A DNA stretch of 64,000 nt from Cristatella mucedo (GCA_009760855.2 WPIO01000045.1:2118501-2182500), one strand, 5' to 3'. Counted from the stretch's first letter, positions 45,276-58,690 are shown. A program made the numbers and translations. Notes: generated by a model not told the origin, from the letters alone.

Positions 45276-45917
45276 TAGCTCAACTACTTACCTACTGATA
45301 GGCAGCCACTCCATTAGACAAACGTTTGGCCCCTTTATTGGACTAAATAAAACGACCAGGTCATAACTATTGCGATAGTCTCATTAATACGCAATCATAA
45401 ATTGGGCTGGTCATAATCTTCGGCCAAATGTGGCTATTTAATAAGTGACTCTCGGCCCAAATGTCGCATCCAAGGTCATTGCTTCAATTCAGTGATCAGC
45501 CGGCAGGCCTAAGGGGCGGGGGGGGGGCGCTGGGGCAGATACGCTGCACAGTGTTTGTGCTTCATAGACTAAGCCGGATTCTAGCCCAGGATTCTCGTCC
45601 AAGCGTTGACATGGCGCTGGTTCTTTTCTTGTTAACTGAAGCTAGCCGCAACTTTGCAGTCAGTGGCGGCTAACGTAGCGCTTGGAACGAGACAGAATCG
45701 AAGTAGTATTCTTACATCCTTGCTTACTCGGCGCAAGTGTATGCGGCCGTGCGAGTACTTGATACAGAAGTACTGCTTTTTCACTTCAGAACGTTAAACC
45801 ATTTGTCTAGCTTTTCTAATTTTAGTTTCAGTAATGCTATTCACGCAATTCCGTTACGCGTATCTCTTCGAGTGCAATGAAACGTCAAGGTAAACACAGA
45901 AGTCAGCTGATTGACAG
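45276..45917. other. Nothing recognised
   Basis: Includes a G-run near 45517; no supported gene or repeat. Confidence 0.45.
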
Positions 45918-46940
45918 CGTCATGTAGCTGCATTTGTCATTCAAACCGTCTGAATTTGCTGCAGCAACTACTCAACTTGAATGCTTGCCTTGCAAAAACT
46001 CAATCCTGGATGTCGGAAAATTTCTTGAAATTAAATGACAATAAAACAGAACTGCTCCTCATAGCACACAGTAAGCGTGTGATTGGATGTGATGGCTTGC
46101 TCTTCTAAGTGGTGTTGTGCGACCATCACCGCGTGCTCAAAATTTAGGTGTCGTTTTCGAAAGCTGCCTAACATTTGAAAAGCTTCATTCAGAGGGCTGC
46201 TTCTACAGCTAGCCATCATGTCCGAACCCTATCTGAGATAAGGAGCTTCTTCCGCGGTGGCTTGCAAAGGTGTAACTAACTCTTTGTTCAGTCTCGGCTT
46301 GATTATTATAATTCCCTTTTGGCTGGACTACCAAAAAAGCAACTAGGCCACTACAAATGTCTACAAATATGGCTGCAAGACTAGGTTTAATCTCGTAGGT
46401 TTGACCACGTGTCTCCTTTGCTAAAAGACCTATGATGGCTGCCGGTTCATTAGCGGATACAGAGCAGAGTTCTTAAGCTGCACACAAGGCCCGCCACGGC
46501 TTGGCTCCTCCATCCGTAGCTCAACTGCTACACCCGTTTCAGCCTCCTCGTACCCTCCGGTCCTGTATGCACAATAAAATAACTGTTCCACTCCTGTGCT
46601 TAAACACCGTAGGCGACGGAAGCTTTAGCACTGTAGGTCGTACACTGTGGAACTCACTTCCACACATCTTACGCAACAACAACTACTCTCCTGCGGCCGA
46701 CTATGGCTAATCCTTTCTAGCGGTCCTCAGATGATACTTCCACGCCACTCATTACCTCAACTGCTCTCCTGCCTCTACTATGCTTCCCAATTTCTCTATT
46801 TTACTTGAGATAAAGTCTGTTGGCTACCGAATGCGTAGCGAAAACCGCTTGGGCAGCGAGTGCGATTCACAAAACTCTCTTGCTTAACACCCACATAGTC
46901 TTTGTAGTTCTGTGGAGTTAAAGACGGAGATACGTTACAT
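45918..46940 (+). mobile_element. L2-like family B, decayed 3' half
   Basis: [20 protein letters not shown] at about 45980, then ARHGLAPP, the C-terminal region and 3' end TTCTGTGGAGTTAAAGACGG with ACATTAC. Confidence 0.87.
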
Positions 46941-47274
46941 TACAATAGCTGCAGGTGAACCATGCCGGCTTTTGTACCACTAACCATGCGGAGTAGTGAG
47001 TTTACTGCTACATTTGCTTCCCAGCACCTCTCCATAAGCCAAAGGACAGTTTCAAAGCGTAGTTCATACGTACCAATGAATTCATTTTAGCTACTATGGC
47101 CAATGAGCGGCGATTTCATTTTGGACGCTTCTTTCCCAAGCAATTTCAAGGCGTCCAGCTATCATTTTCCTAGCAGGTTCTTTAGCCTGGCTGAGTGGCA
47201 TATAGAAACTGGAGGGCAGCACCACCAAGAGTTGACTACGATTATAATTTACTTTAGCGCTTTCCCCGGCAGCC
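46941..47274. other. Nothing recognised
   Basis: No supported feature. Confidence 0.45.
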
Positions 47275-47510
47275 CAACTTAATGCGTGTCTTCGGAATGC
47301 TAGCTCAATGCGTAAACAAATCCCTAATAGCGTATGAGAACATTATTTTGACGACGGCGATCTCGACGTGGTCGCTTTTATCGAGACTTGGCTGGAGTAA
47401 AAAAAGCAGTCCGCCTAGTATAACCGACGCGATCCCGACGGTTTTCTCGTTCTTTCATACCCCTACCTAGATCAATAGGACCCGTATAGAAGTCGCCACT
47501 GTCACGTGAT
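47275..47510 (+). mobile_element. L2-like family A endonuclease fragment
   Basis: FIETWLE at about 47380 and GGTTTTCTCGTTCTTTCATA, colinear with 18960-19150 of the near-complete copy. Here the TW that is a stop in that copy is intact. Confidence 0.72.
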
Positions 47511-47867
47511 CATCCTTTAGTCACAAAGCGGTTCAGTCCCCTCAGAGAGAGAGCAATCTCTAGAGTCTTGTTTTATGTACCTCCAACAGCAATCTGACAA
47601 CGGCCGCAGGAATCCAAGGGTCGGCAAAACGTTTCTGACTACTAGGCAATTTCAGGAGGTCAATAAGGCACAATAGGCTAGAAGAAAAATGCGCCAATAG
47701 ATCAAACGATGTATTGGGTGTGGCCACATGAACGAAAAACCGTCGCAACAGCCTCTCGCGGCAACGAAATGGGTAGACACATATCATCATTCCCGAGTCG
47801 CGCAGCTTTGCTTCATACAAACACCTGACATAAGTTCAAAAAATAACTGTTCTCATTTTATCTTATT
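47511..47867. other. Nothing recognised
   Basis: No supported feature. Confidence 0.4.
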
Positions 47868-48075
47868 AACATATGATCAATTGCATTTCCCTTTGCAGCG
47901 AATGTAAAGCGCCTAGAAAGAGATTGAGTTCCCTGAGGGCGCTTTATCAAGTGCATTATTATTATTATTGTGGCGACCTAGCCAATTGCTTCTCTCGCTA
48001 CTTTTTCAGAAAGATGGGCAACATCAGAGAGCCCATGCCTAAGATTGCAGCATCCTCTGTCATCCCATTTTCCTA
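47868..48075 (+). mobile_element. L2-like family A tail followed by an internal piece
   Basis: Family A 3' end with ATT tail to about 47970. It abuts a piece of the EN-RT linker (GGCGACCTAGCCAATTGCTT, then GAAAGATGGGCAACATCAGA). Confidence 0.75.
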
Positions 48076-48134
48076 GATTTAATTAATGCAGGACTTACGT
48101 CCTTTGATTCCGTGCAATACATTTATTTTGAAAG

Positions 48135-49005
48135 AATGATTGATGCAATAGGTAATGCTATTGTGCGACCATCACCATGTGCTCGAAATCTAGGTGTCGT
48201 GTTCGACAGATGCCTCAATTTCAAAAGTTTCATTTAGAAGACTGCTCCTACAGCTAGCCATCACATCCGATCCCTATCCAAGATTAGGAGCTGTCTCCCA
48301 CAGTGGCTTGTAAAAAAAAATTAACTAGCTCTTTAGTTCTGTCTCGGCTTGATTATTGTAATTCCATTTTGGCTGGGCTGGCAAAGAAAGCTATTATGCC
48401 ACTGCAGCTGACTATGAATATGGCTGCAAGGCTAGTCTTCAGGTCCCAGCGGTTTTAGCACGTGTCTCCTTTGCTGAAAGAGCTAGGATGGTTGCCGGTT
48501 GAGCAAAGGATACAGAGCAAAGTTCCTATGCTGACCCACAAGGCCCGCCACGGCTTGGCTCCTTCGTACCTAGCTGAACTGCTGCATCAGTTTCAGCCTG
48601 TTCGTGCCCTCAGGTCCTGTGTGGACAATAAATTAGCTGTCCCATTCCTCCGCTTAAAGACCGTTGGCGACAGAAGCTTTAGCTCTGCAGGTCCTAGATT
48701 GTGGAACTCGCCTCCACAATTCTTACGCAACGACAACTACTCTCCTACTGCCGGCTATGGCACATCCTTTTCAGCGGTCCTGAGCTGCTACTTCCATGCT
48801 ACTCACTACCTCAACTGCTCTCCTGACTCTGCTATGCTTCCCACTTTCTCTTTGTTGCGTGAGACGAAGTCTGTTGGGTACCGAATGCGTACCGAAAGCC
48901 GCTTAGGCTGTGAGTGCGCTATACAAAACTCTCCTGCGTAACACCTACATGGTCTTTATGACTTTGTGGAGTTACAAACGGAGATACATTACACATTACA
49001 TTACA
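48135..49005 (+). mobile_element. L2-like family B 3' half
   Basis: Open at 48462-48941 ([20 protein letters not shown]) and ending TTTGTGGAGTTACAAACGG with ACACATTACATTACATT, the best family B 3' end in the window. Confidence 0.9.
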
Positions 49006-50410
49006 TTTGATGCAGTCACGGAGGCTGCTAATGACCTTATCCTGAAGTTCATCTCACAGTCACTGCAGACTACTAGTGCTCCGGACCTTATTTAAACTCT
49101 TACAATTACCTCCATGTCTTAATTTTACGATGCTTGTAGATTTGGCTGATATGTAACGTGCATGATAAATATGTCTTAAATCTGAGGTAATGTGTCGGCA
49201 CATGTCGAAAAGGCTTTTGTGGCCAACAACGTGGTAAGGAACAACAGACCCAGAGGACTTGAGCAGCTTCATTACAGTCTCCGTCCTCTTTCTAATAACT
49301 ACACTGGAACCAGTTCTAGCAAACAAACTGAGTTTTTATTACTAAGGCCTCAAACCTAGTAAGTATGTAAGGTTCCGGGTTGAGAGAAAATCACTCCGCG
49401 GAGTAAGCATTGCTTAGGGGGGATGACGACCTTCTCAGGGATGCAGATTTGGGTAAATTCTCTCTGCTCGTTCGGATTGATCTTTCGGCAGCGTTCAATA
49501 CTATTGATCGCAAAGGCAGTCTTTAGTGTTTTAACATCTCGCCTGGGCATCACTGGCACTGCAAAGCAATGTTTATGGTCCTATCTCAGGGGGGGACTCC
49601 AGAGTATTGATGCGAACTGACAAAAATCATCCGAGGAACAACTTTAGTGCGGGTTACCTCAGAGTTCTGTGCTCGGTCCACTTTTTTCACAGCTTCTACC
49701 ATCGTTATTTACTATGTGATCGCCTAGCACAGTCTAGGCATTCACTTCCATGAAGATGAAGCTAGTTTTACCTTTGCTTTGATTCCTCTCAGCCTTCAAG
49801 CACGTCAAATTCACTTAAGTCTCTTTCTGCTTGTATTGACAACATCTGCACATCAATGGCTGCAACATGATAAAGACCATCTATCAGATATGGGCAAACC
49901 AAGTGTGATTTAGAAATTGGAAAAAATGACGCTCAAAATCAGCACTGCAAGTATATTTTCTCGTAATCTAAGCGTCCTGTTCAAAAGCAGCCTTTCATTA
50001 GACGACCATATCAGCTTCACAGCCAAATCTACCTCCTTTAAGCTACATAACATTGCAAAAATTCGGGGTTGCTTTGACAGGGATACTACATCAAAAGTGG
50101 TCTATGTATTTGCGTCATCCCGGCTCGAATTCTGTAACTCACTGCTTGCTGTTTTACGGTCACGGCAAGCAAGCCCTTGCAGGTGATGCAACAATCTGCA
50201 GCTTAGCTCATTTGTAGCAAATATTTCTGTTACTGAACTAGGGCCATTTCTGTCCCACCTGTACTGGCTCCCAATAAAGCTGCATATCGAATTCAAAGTT
50301 CTGTCATTTAATTTTGGGTGAGTTCATTCTCTGGCCCCAGCTTACCTATCGGAGCTACTCCCCCATCAAGCGAAGAATCGTGCAACCAATTGTTCTGACT
50401 CGACTTGATG
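49006..50410 (+). mobile_element. L2-like family A, decayed
   Basis: From LILKFISQSLQTT through RT remnants (LGITGTA, QSID) to the C-terminal region (open at 49917-50186). Many frameshifts; the 3' UTR is missing. Confidence 0.85.
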
Positions 50411-50420
50411 AGTCATACGT

Positions 50421-51137
50421 TAATAATAATAATAATAATAATAATAACAATAATGTACTTGATAAAGCGCCCTCAGAGAACTTAATCTCTTTCTAGGTGC
50501 TTTACATTTGCTGCAGAGGGAAATGCAATTGAATGGTAGGTAAAATCATGCTTGAAAAACAAACAAAATGAATAACATGGTTAGAGGTGACATGCACAGG
50601 GTCAGCATGCAAATGTGGTTAGTGGCAGCATGCACAGTGTCAGCACGCATAAGCACGTGAAGGACGAATCATAGGGACCCACTAAATGCTGTCCTAAATA
50701 GGTGTGTTTTTAAGTTCCTTTTAAATGTGGTCAGGTCAGGGGATGTTTTGACGCAGGTCGGGAGGGAGTTCCAGGCTTTGGGAGCCAAAGAATGAAGGGA
50801 CCTAAAAGTGAGCGACAAAGCCTTGAAGTCGACCCGTTGCTTGACTGGTAGCCAGTGCAGGTCGGCGAGAAGTGGAGTAATGTAGCAACTGCGACGCTCA
50901 CGACAGACAAGCCTGGCTGCAGAGTTTTGCTCCAGCTGCAATCGCCTGATCACACATGCTGGTAGGCCAGTAAGCAGTGAGTTACAGAAGTCGAGACGAG
51001 ATGTCACGAATGCATGGACCAACTTAGACGTGGTATCCTTATCTAAACAAGCCCGAATTTTAGAAATGTTATGAAGCTGAAAATAGGCAGATTAGACTGT
51101 GGAGCTGATATGGTCGTCTAACGAGAGGTCGCTTTGG
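50421..51137 (-). mobile_element. L2-like family A, 5'-truncated
   Basis: AATAAT tail at 50421-50454, then 3' box, UTR and RT C-terminal domain (open at 50669-51022 on the - strand, [20 protein letters not shown]). The 5' break is at CAAAGCGACCTCTCG. Confidence 0.93.
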
Positions 51138-51269
51138 GAAGGGTGGGATTGGAGCGTTTGGGACGTTACATTGTAGTAACCTGTTGTAGGACTTCCCTCC
51201 CCTGGACGTTTCCCTCCCTGGTTTAGCGTATTTCTCCCCTATGTTGATGAATGTATAATTAAGAATACA

Positions 51270-51270
51270 G

Positions 51271-51342
<72 letters not shown>

Positions 51343-51388
51343 TTTCGCGTGTGTGTGTATGTGCGTGTGTGTGTGTGTGTGCGTGTGC

Positions 51389-51421
<33 letters not shown>
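51270..51421. repeat. Compound (TA)n(GT)n(TA)n microsatellite
   Basis: TA, then GT/GTGC, then TA again. Confidence 0.97.
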
Positions 51422-51425
<4 letters not shown>

Positions 51426-53701
51426 CAAATGAAGTCCACGCTCTAATAAAATAAAATAAACTCAGTATAATTAGAAGAATGGATTGGAAGGATAGTTTCT
51501 AATGGAGCGAGCGGCGGCGGCTGTTGCAGCGGCTGTGGCAGCAGTGAGCTATACATTCCGGTCCAGCGGTAATTCGGTCCCGCTCGACGCCGCCTGGCAC
51601 GTCTTCGTACCCGTCAAAGCGGGCACGCGTTTGGAGTGCCGCGCGTTTCTGCAAATGAGCGCTGAGCCTCAGAGGCCTATTACCTCGAGCTTAAGAGATC
51701 TAGTTACACCCTAATACGCACTAATTAAAGCCCGGAATACGAGCAAAATTGGAATTTGGCGGCGGAGGCACAGCCCGCACTTTCGGTGAGATGCTTCAAG
51801 ATGCTTTTCTATAGTGAGGCCATCGGTTTTTGTCGATGCGGCTTAATAAGCCGACGATAGGACAGCGTCTCATTGGCTCTCAGCTTCCGACTTCCCTAAT
51901 GGAGGAGATGTTATTGTATAGACAGGGGTCCAACGAGACTTCCTGATCGTACGCCTTCAACGGCGCCGAACTGCAAAGCTAATATGGCGTCGCTTGGCAT
52001 AGATACAGCCAATGTTCTGCTGAGCCCACTAGGTCCATAGCAACTTGGTTAACATGAAAGCTGGCATTTGTAAACCATAAACCACAAACAATAATCGTGA
52101 ACCCTAAATTCTGAATCCAAAACTAAAAATATGCAAATTTAATAGAATGAACTCTTTACTCTAATCCCAAAAGCATACAAACTCTAAGCACTTAATTAAA
52201 AATCCTAAATTCTAGACCAAAAATATATCTCGAAACGTGCTATTTAATGTAAATATTAGCAGCTCTTGGCGACCATGTTACCTTGCTGCTGATGTGGGCA
52301 GAGTATCTATAACAAAAAGTTGGCTTTCTCTATGCCAGACGACGCCGCATTACCTGGGTAGCCAGCGTATTCATTGAGCTGGGGGACCTCCCGCTATGCG
52401 GAGTGGTCATTTTAAAATCATGTTAAAGATATCTAGTCGGACAGATTCAGATTCAGTTTTGAAATGGGCCAATCGCACCCCATTCTGCTAAAGCTATCGG
52501 ATTTTGAACAAACTATACCTAGACGGCCAGGTCCGTCTATTGTAAACATCGCATCTGCCACATTGAGGAAGAAGCGCGGCTGGCACTCTTCCAAATTGAA
52601 TCCTTTAGACAAATGTCAAAGTTAGTAGAATGCGGATGGAATTCTTATAAGTATCATATAATTATATAAATGTATAAAATCTTAAATATAAAAATATATA
52701 TAAATATAATTATATAAATTTATTATATGACTATTCTTATAAGTATCATATAATTACATAAGTAGAATGCGGATGGAAGAGCCTGGTGAGCGACGCGGTC
52801 ATCAGTTGTTTGTCCGCCAGAGGTCGAGGACGCGATGGAAGTTGGCGACCAGGCTTCGCTTAAAAAAAGCGACGAAAAGAAGCGACAGCGAATGGCTCGC
52901 CGTCAAATGTTCCGTCTGCGATGCGCTCGCGGAGACAAGCTCGAGAAAGGGAAAATGCAAAGCTTTGCTGCCCCGCTGACAGCTGACAGCTGAAGTTCTC
53001 TGTACTGAATGCAGGGACGAGGCTAACTGACCGGAAACTCGCCGCTTTCTCTTGCTGAACACTCGAGCGCTTCGGTCCGAGTCATATCCGGCGGCATTTG
53101 CTGAAGCATCAAGCCGTCAGAACTGAACCTTGAGCGGCTGACGGCCGTCGCCGTCGAGTGCTTTCGCCACCGGTCGCATCGCGCTTTTGCAGTCTGCTCC
53201 AAGACCTCTCGGGCGGTGAGCTCGGGACGAGCATCCGCGCGTCGTCGCTAAGCCACGCCCCCGGTCGCACCTGGCTTCACACTTGAACTGGCGGCGCTAG
53301 CGTCGCCCGTCGTCGCCTGACGGCCGGCGGTTCCGCTGGGCCCCCGGCCGGCTAGCGAAAGGGACGTTTAGCTGCGACGTAACTGGTGACAGGCAGGCAA
53401 GCGACGGTGTTTGAACCAGCAGACACTCTGCGAAGGAAGTGCCGCACGCTCGGGAGCTGGAATGGCCAGCCGCGGAAACTCGGTCAGTCAAACATCCGGG
53501 CACGGTTCGGCTAGACACTTTTGGCAAGTCTCACCTCTCCGATGCCAACTGTAATCAGCGCTGTCAGGTATGGAGTTTCCTCTATTCATTTTGATCTCCC
53601 TCCATTTTACACCGAGGATTAACTGGGTAGTATCTTTACAAAATTTATCCGCGGACTCGGTGCTGCGAATTTTTCCAGACTCCCCCTATTCAGGTACTGG
53701 A
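51422..53701. other. Unassigned intergenic sequence
   Basis: No gene supported. About 52080-52240 is rich in words like ACCCTAAA. 52624-52777 has a direct repeat around an AT-rich core. 52960-53530 is GC-rich with a chance-like open frame. Confidence 0.45.
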
Positions 53702-53812
53702 TTAATAATAATAATAATAATAATAATACTTTTGATATAGCGTTCTCAGAGAACTCAATCTCTGTCTTGTCACTTTAATTTTGCTGCAAAGGATGCACGT
53801 TTGAATGGTTTA
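53702..53812 (-). mobile_element. L2-like family A 3' end
   Basis: AATAAT tail, then CGTTCTCAGAGAACTCAATC and TTTTGCTGCAAAGGATGC, the reverse complement of the 3' box. Confidence 0.8.
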
Positions 53813-54639
53813 AATAGGTCTTAGCTGTATCGGTTTCCATACACGACGTTCGCAAGAACTTCGGTTTTCGGGAGAGAATTCGGCAGCGGACAAGAAACGC
53901 AAGTAGCGCTTGTTGTCGTGAGGCCAGAATGGGTTGAACGCGAACGAAATGCTTTTTTGTCGAAACGTAAAGCTGGCAAAGGATAAAGAATCCACTGCCT
54001 CGACTCCTTCGAAATATAAAAGCGGCCATATAGATATTATTCAGAGCTTGTTCACTTTACAAAGAACTTGCTATGAGTAAAATCCCGCGAAGGCGATAGC
54101 GAAGCGTGACTAGTCAACAGAACAAACCGCCAAATATCGCTGCCTGCGAATTACAGAATTGCCGGGGCCTGTGACAACTCGTGTTGCCGGCTCCCCTATC
54201 GCCCAAGATCCAAGTTGGAATAGCTTTTCAGCCTTCACAATCAAGAAAGCTTCGACTTCGAATCCACCTCATCGACTTGACAGATCAGCCTTGCTCGTTC
54301 AGCCCCGCAATCGCATCTCGATCGCGGGGCTGACTTCTCACCTTCGCTTCACGAGGCTCCCGATCTTACTCGCATAGGGATTTTCACTGATGGAAAACCT
54401 TCGTCGATCGTCTTCATGTCTGCGACTGGTGCTTAAGCGAAGCCGGCTTAAAAATTGCCAAAACGTGTGCCAAGACTCCTGCGATGGCAGAAATCTGCCG
54501 AGATGCGCGACTCACGATGAACAGAAAAGCAATTCTCGCTGCTCAGCGTAAAGTTCAAGTCTCCTGGCAGAGCATCTGCATCAAATCAGCCGTGATTTTG
54601 CCGGTGACGGTGACTTTTTATTTGATGACGGAATCAGCT
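53813..54639. other. Nothing recognised
   Basis: A short hairpin AGCCCCGC...GCGGGGCT lies at 54301-54331; otherwise no feature. Confidence 0.4.
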
Positions 54640-55160
54640 CCTCGGTCAAGTCTGTTCAATTTCAGCAACGTAACATTGTAACAATTCTGCCTGGCTGGGA
54701 TAAGGACAACGCAGTCAAGGTGGCCCGTGAAGTCGCGACAACCCGAATCCCTATTCGCAGGCCTTCTGGCTCATTCGCCATGAAGCTCACAGTTGCTGTA
54801 AATCTCTAAAGCTAGGCTGGTTGCTGTCGTGAGCGTGGCAAGTGCCACATTATACCACTTCACACCAACCTCGACTGGTTCCCCATCAAGCAGCCTGTCA
54901 ATTTCAGGTTGTGTAACTCCTTTTAGGTCCGCTCATTCTCTCGCTCTGGTCTAGCTAGCTAAGAGAATACCCAACCAGTCTAAGCATATTAGCTTCGTCT
55001 CTTGTAACTCATGTCGTACAGCTGTGCCTCTAGCCAACCACAAATCCTTTGGAGACGGCGTCATTGTTTCGCATGCTCTCAAAGCCTGGAACTCACTCTC
55101 GACTGACGTCACGACATCTCCTGTCTTGGCTACGTTTGAGAAGAGAAAAATTCACCTTTT
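54640..55160 (+). mobile_element. L2-like family A, strongly decayed
   Basis: AGCTCCTCGGTCAAGTCTGT, GCTGTCGTGAGCGTGGCAAG and CAAATCCTTTGGAGACGG occur in family order. Among the oldest copies here. Confidence 0.75.
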
Positions 55161-55692
55161 AGTTGCAGCATTTGCTGTGTCTCTTTGAATCGGGAAGAGG
55201 GGGTCCCTAAATCCCTGTCGAGGGAGATTACGTCGTTTGTGCGCTGCTGCCTTCGCGTAGCACCGGAAGCTGCTTCCTGGCGCAGTGGAAGCCGTAAGCC
55301 AAATTATGGCTCGAGTCACAGGAACTGATCTCAGCAGGAAGAAAATGGCGAAGGCAAACAGCTGCATTCAGTGGGACCTTTCTCGGCTTGGCTCCGGTGA
55401 AAAGTGTTATTACTGAGCGAAGCATATGTTTTCATTAGCTTGATAAGTGCGTGCTTGAAGAACTCTTGCCTAAGCAGAATACCTTGCTTTTCGTTTAATA
55501 TTGGTTATTGCTTCTCTGTAGCGAGCTGGAAAGCACGTGAATAAAGATGTGTTAAGTTATGGTAATTTGCTATGCAAAGAATACGTATTACTATTATTAG
55601 TACCTTCTGATCCTTATATAGTCAGAAAAAGACAACGTTAGACCTCGGGCACCTCAACAAATGTAGTGCCGTTAAACAGAAATACGTCTTCT

Positions 55693-55763
<71 letters not shown>

Positions 55764-56134
55764 ACTCTCTATTTTCTAAGCTGTGATGAGAAGAGTATTG
55801 ATCGCGAGATAGTATCCATCTTCCGGTGGCTTTTTGTTACGCTCACACGGGTCGAGTATTAGTCTTCTGAACAAAATCACTGGCTGGGAGCCTGGATGCG
55901 GTGTGACGTATGCTGCTAGCGTGCTCTTTCATCAGAGCGTCGGATAGAATCAATCTGGTCTCGGGTCTAATATGTTTTTTCAGCCAGCTTACTGAGACGC
56001 TGGCCGAAGCTAATCGCCCTCTCTAGTATAACTGCTGCGAGAGTCTATTACCAGTTGCCGACTCAAGAGTTTAAGGAGCCTCGTATAGCAAACCTGCGGA
56101 AAAGATCTTCTCTACACTAGGGTAGTGAAAAGGT
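55161..56134. other. Intergenic with a CT tract
   Basis: (CT)n at 55698-55765; the rest is unassigned. Confidence 0.6.
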
Positions 56135-56270
56135 GATCGCTGATGCAATAGCCTCATTTATGCAGTGGCAGAAGAGCCTGTCGTTTCCCGCTTGCAGTCG
56201 GAAGTAAAGCTGCTGCAGTACTCGAACCCAAGACCTAGCACGTTTTAGTGCCATGTATCCGCAGGCTAAG
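56135..56270 (-). mobile_element. SINE I copy, degraded
   Basis: GTGGCAGAAGAGCC, CCGCTTGCAGTCGG and TACTCGAACCCAAGACCT keep the order of the reverse-complemented SINE. Confidence 0.7.
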
Positions 56271-58189
56271 ACCCCGGGGCAAGTGCAGCAGCTGACGTGA
56301 TGATAGTCAGGGCATTCCCGTCCAGCCTCTGTCCTGCGGCGAGCTGTGCGTTCGAGAGGCGGCGGATTGCAGCGTCCGAGCTGACTGACGAAAGCACGCG
56401 GACCATCCCTAGCCAAGTGCGGTGAAGGATCGCCACCGCATCCTGCTTCGGTCTGCCCCGCGCGCCTGCGCGCTGTCGAGAGGCTTCTACCACTCGCCGG
56501 CCATACTTCGAAGCGCCAGTTTCACTGGTCCAGCACTCAGCCACGCGGCTGCCTGGCCAGGAAACCGCTAACACGTATTCTGAGACGGAGACGCGAAATG
56601 CCGGAGCCACTGCTCGCGTTCGTGGCTCTGTAGTGCGTTGAAGGTTTAACGCAGTCGCCCTGAACAAAAGACAGAGCCAGGATCGGCCCGAACGCAAGTG
56701 AATGCGACGCTGCTCTTGACGGGATTAAAGAGAATTCGTGCGCGAACTGGGCAATTCAAAGTTACCCGCCTGAGCCCGGTGCTAAGGAATTAGGGTGTCG
56801 TCAATATGGCCAAAGCGAAAACGCACTGCTGCTTTTGAAAAGCCACCCGCTCATACCATTGTCTGCATATGCAAATGTAGTTTCGTCGCTCAGGCCAGTC
56901 ATATCAACTAGTCTCGCGTCGACGGCTGGTCGGCTAAAGCCGGGTTTGCAGGTGAGTCTTGCTTCCTACCTACTTCTGTAGTATTTCGGCCCTAATTCGG
57001 CCTTCCTTCTCGTACAAAGTGTACACGCTCAGTCTTCCTCTAAGTCTTGCTTGTTTCTTAATCGGCCTTCAGAGTGATCGTGGTAAAAAAAAATGGAGGT
57101 AGGAAACGGCGCTCCGCGACGCATCTTCACGTGGCTATTTACCTTGCCGCCGCTCCATTATCTATTCTTACTTGACGAGGTCGCGGTCTTATCTAGGCAG
57201 GGACTTGCACGGAATGCTTCGACGATTGAGCCGCTAGGGTCGTCTGCCATATGCGTCAAAGCCACAACGAAGGCGTACCCTTGACGGCACCTGTGATTGG
57301 TTGTTTGATAAGTCTTACCTGAGTCGTGGAGCAAAAGTGGAACCAAATTTGGCTGCCGAATCTTCATAAGGTCTTCCTCAAGTCTTGGACCACCCCTCCC
57401 AAAAAAATCTGGTGGCCTATAACAGCAGACTCGAGAAGGACGTAAGCAGGTACGAAGCAATCCTCGCTGTGTCAACCTCGCTTAAATGGGCGCTTCGCCG
57501 TCCGGTAAATGCTTGCACGCACTCACACGGGTACACCATAATCGCGTCCGTTCCACACGTGCGCCGCACTACCGTGCTCGCTCCGGTGACTTGGGGCTTC
57601 CGTATCGGTACGTAAGCGATCGTCAAATAGAGGAAGCCACCCATTAAAGGCCGGAGTTAAGGGCCGGAGGATCAGTCTCGGAGGTAGCTCATCGGTCAGC
57701 TCATCGGCAGGCGAAGTGCCCGTAGCTCGCTTCCTGCCGAAAGTGATCGCCATTCTGCTCCCAGTTGCGCCAGGCCGGCAGGCCTTCGGTCTCCAAATGT
57801 AAACCTTGCTTCGCTCTGGAAGTGAAAGAGCCAGCCATCACGTGGCAGCCTATTAGTCAGTCACAAGTCGGTGACTTCTATTGCGTGCCTTTTGGCTTGA
57901 GCCGAGCGCTATGAGGCAGCTAAAAGCCTCGAATGATCACACTGTTCGCTCTTGTACTGCTGACCTGCGTCAACTGACTTCGCTGCAATGAACGGCAGTT
58001 TCCTCTCTTAAAACTTGCAGGAGATTGTTGGATGAGCTAATAAACAACAAACAACGGGACACGATTATAAGGCTTCAGTCAGATGGCTTGGCGGCTAATC
58101 TGCTAGTGCCACCAGATCGTAATGCTAGAAACTCAGTAGTTGGTGGACGCACACCCAAAAGAGAGACAGAGAGAAAGACACGGAGAAAG
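56271..58189. other. Unassigned intergenic sequence
   Basis: GC-rich around 56300-56700, otherwise mixed; no supported gene or repeat. Confidence 0.4.
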
Positions 58190-58610
58190 AGAGACACATA
58201 AAGAAAGAGAGACAGAAAAATAGACAAACGGGAAAAAGACAGAGACAGAGACAGGGACAATGACAGGGACAGAGACAGGGACAGAGACGGGGACAGAGAC
58301 AGGGACAGAGACAGGGACAGAGACAGGGATAGAGACATGAACAGAGACAGGGGCAGAGACAGGGACAGAGACAGGGATAGAGACATGGACAGAGACAGGG
58401 GCATAGGCAGAGGTAGAGACATGGACAGAGACAGGGGCAGAGGCAGAGGTAGAGACAGGGACAAAGACATGGACAGAGACAGGGACAGAAACAGGGACAG
58501 AGACAAAGACAGCGACAGGGACAGAGACAGAGACAGAAATAGAGACAAGAATAGAGACAGAGACAGGGACACAGAGAGACAGGGACACCGAGAGACAGAC
58601 AGAGACAGGG

Positions 58611-58648
<38 letters not shown>

Positions 58649-58690
58649 AGAGAGAATGAGAGAGAGAGAGAGAGAATGAGAGAGAGAGGT
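58190..58690. repeat. GACAGG/GACAGA minisatellite and (GA)n
   Basis: Six-base units (GACAGG, GACAGA and variants), mostly alternating into a 12-base unit, to about 58615, then GA with periodic AATGAG interruptions. Confidence 0.95.
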
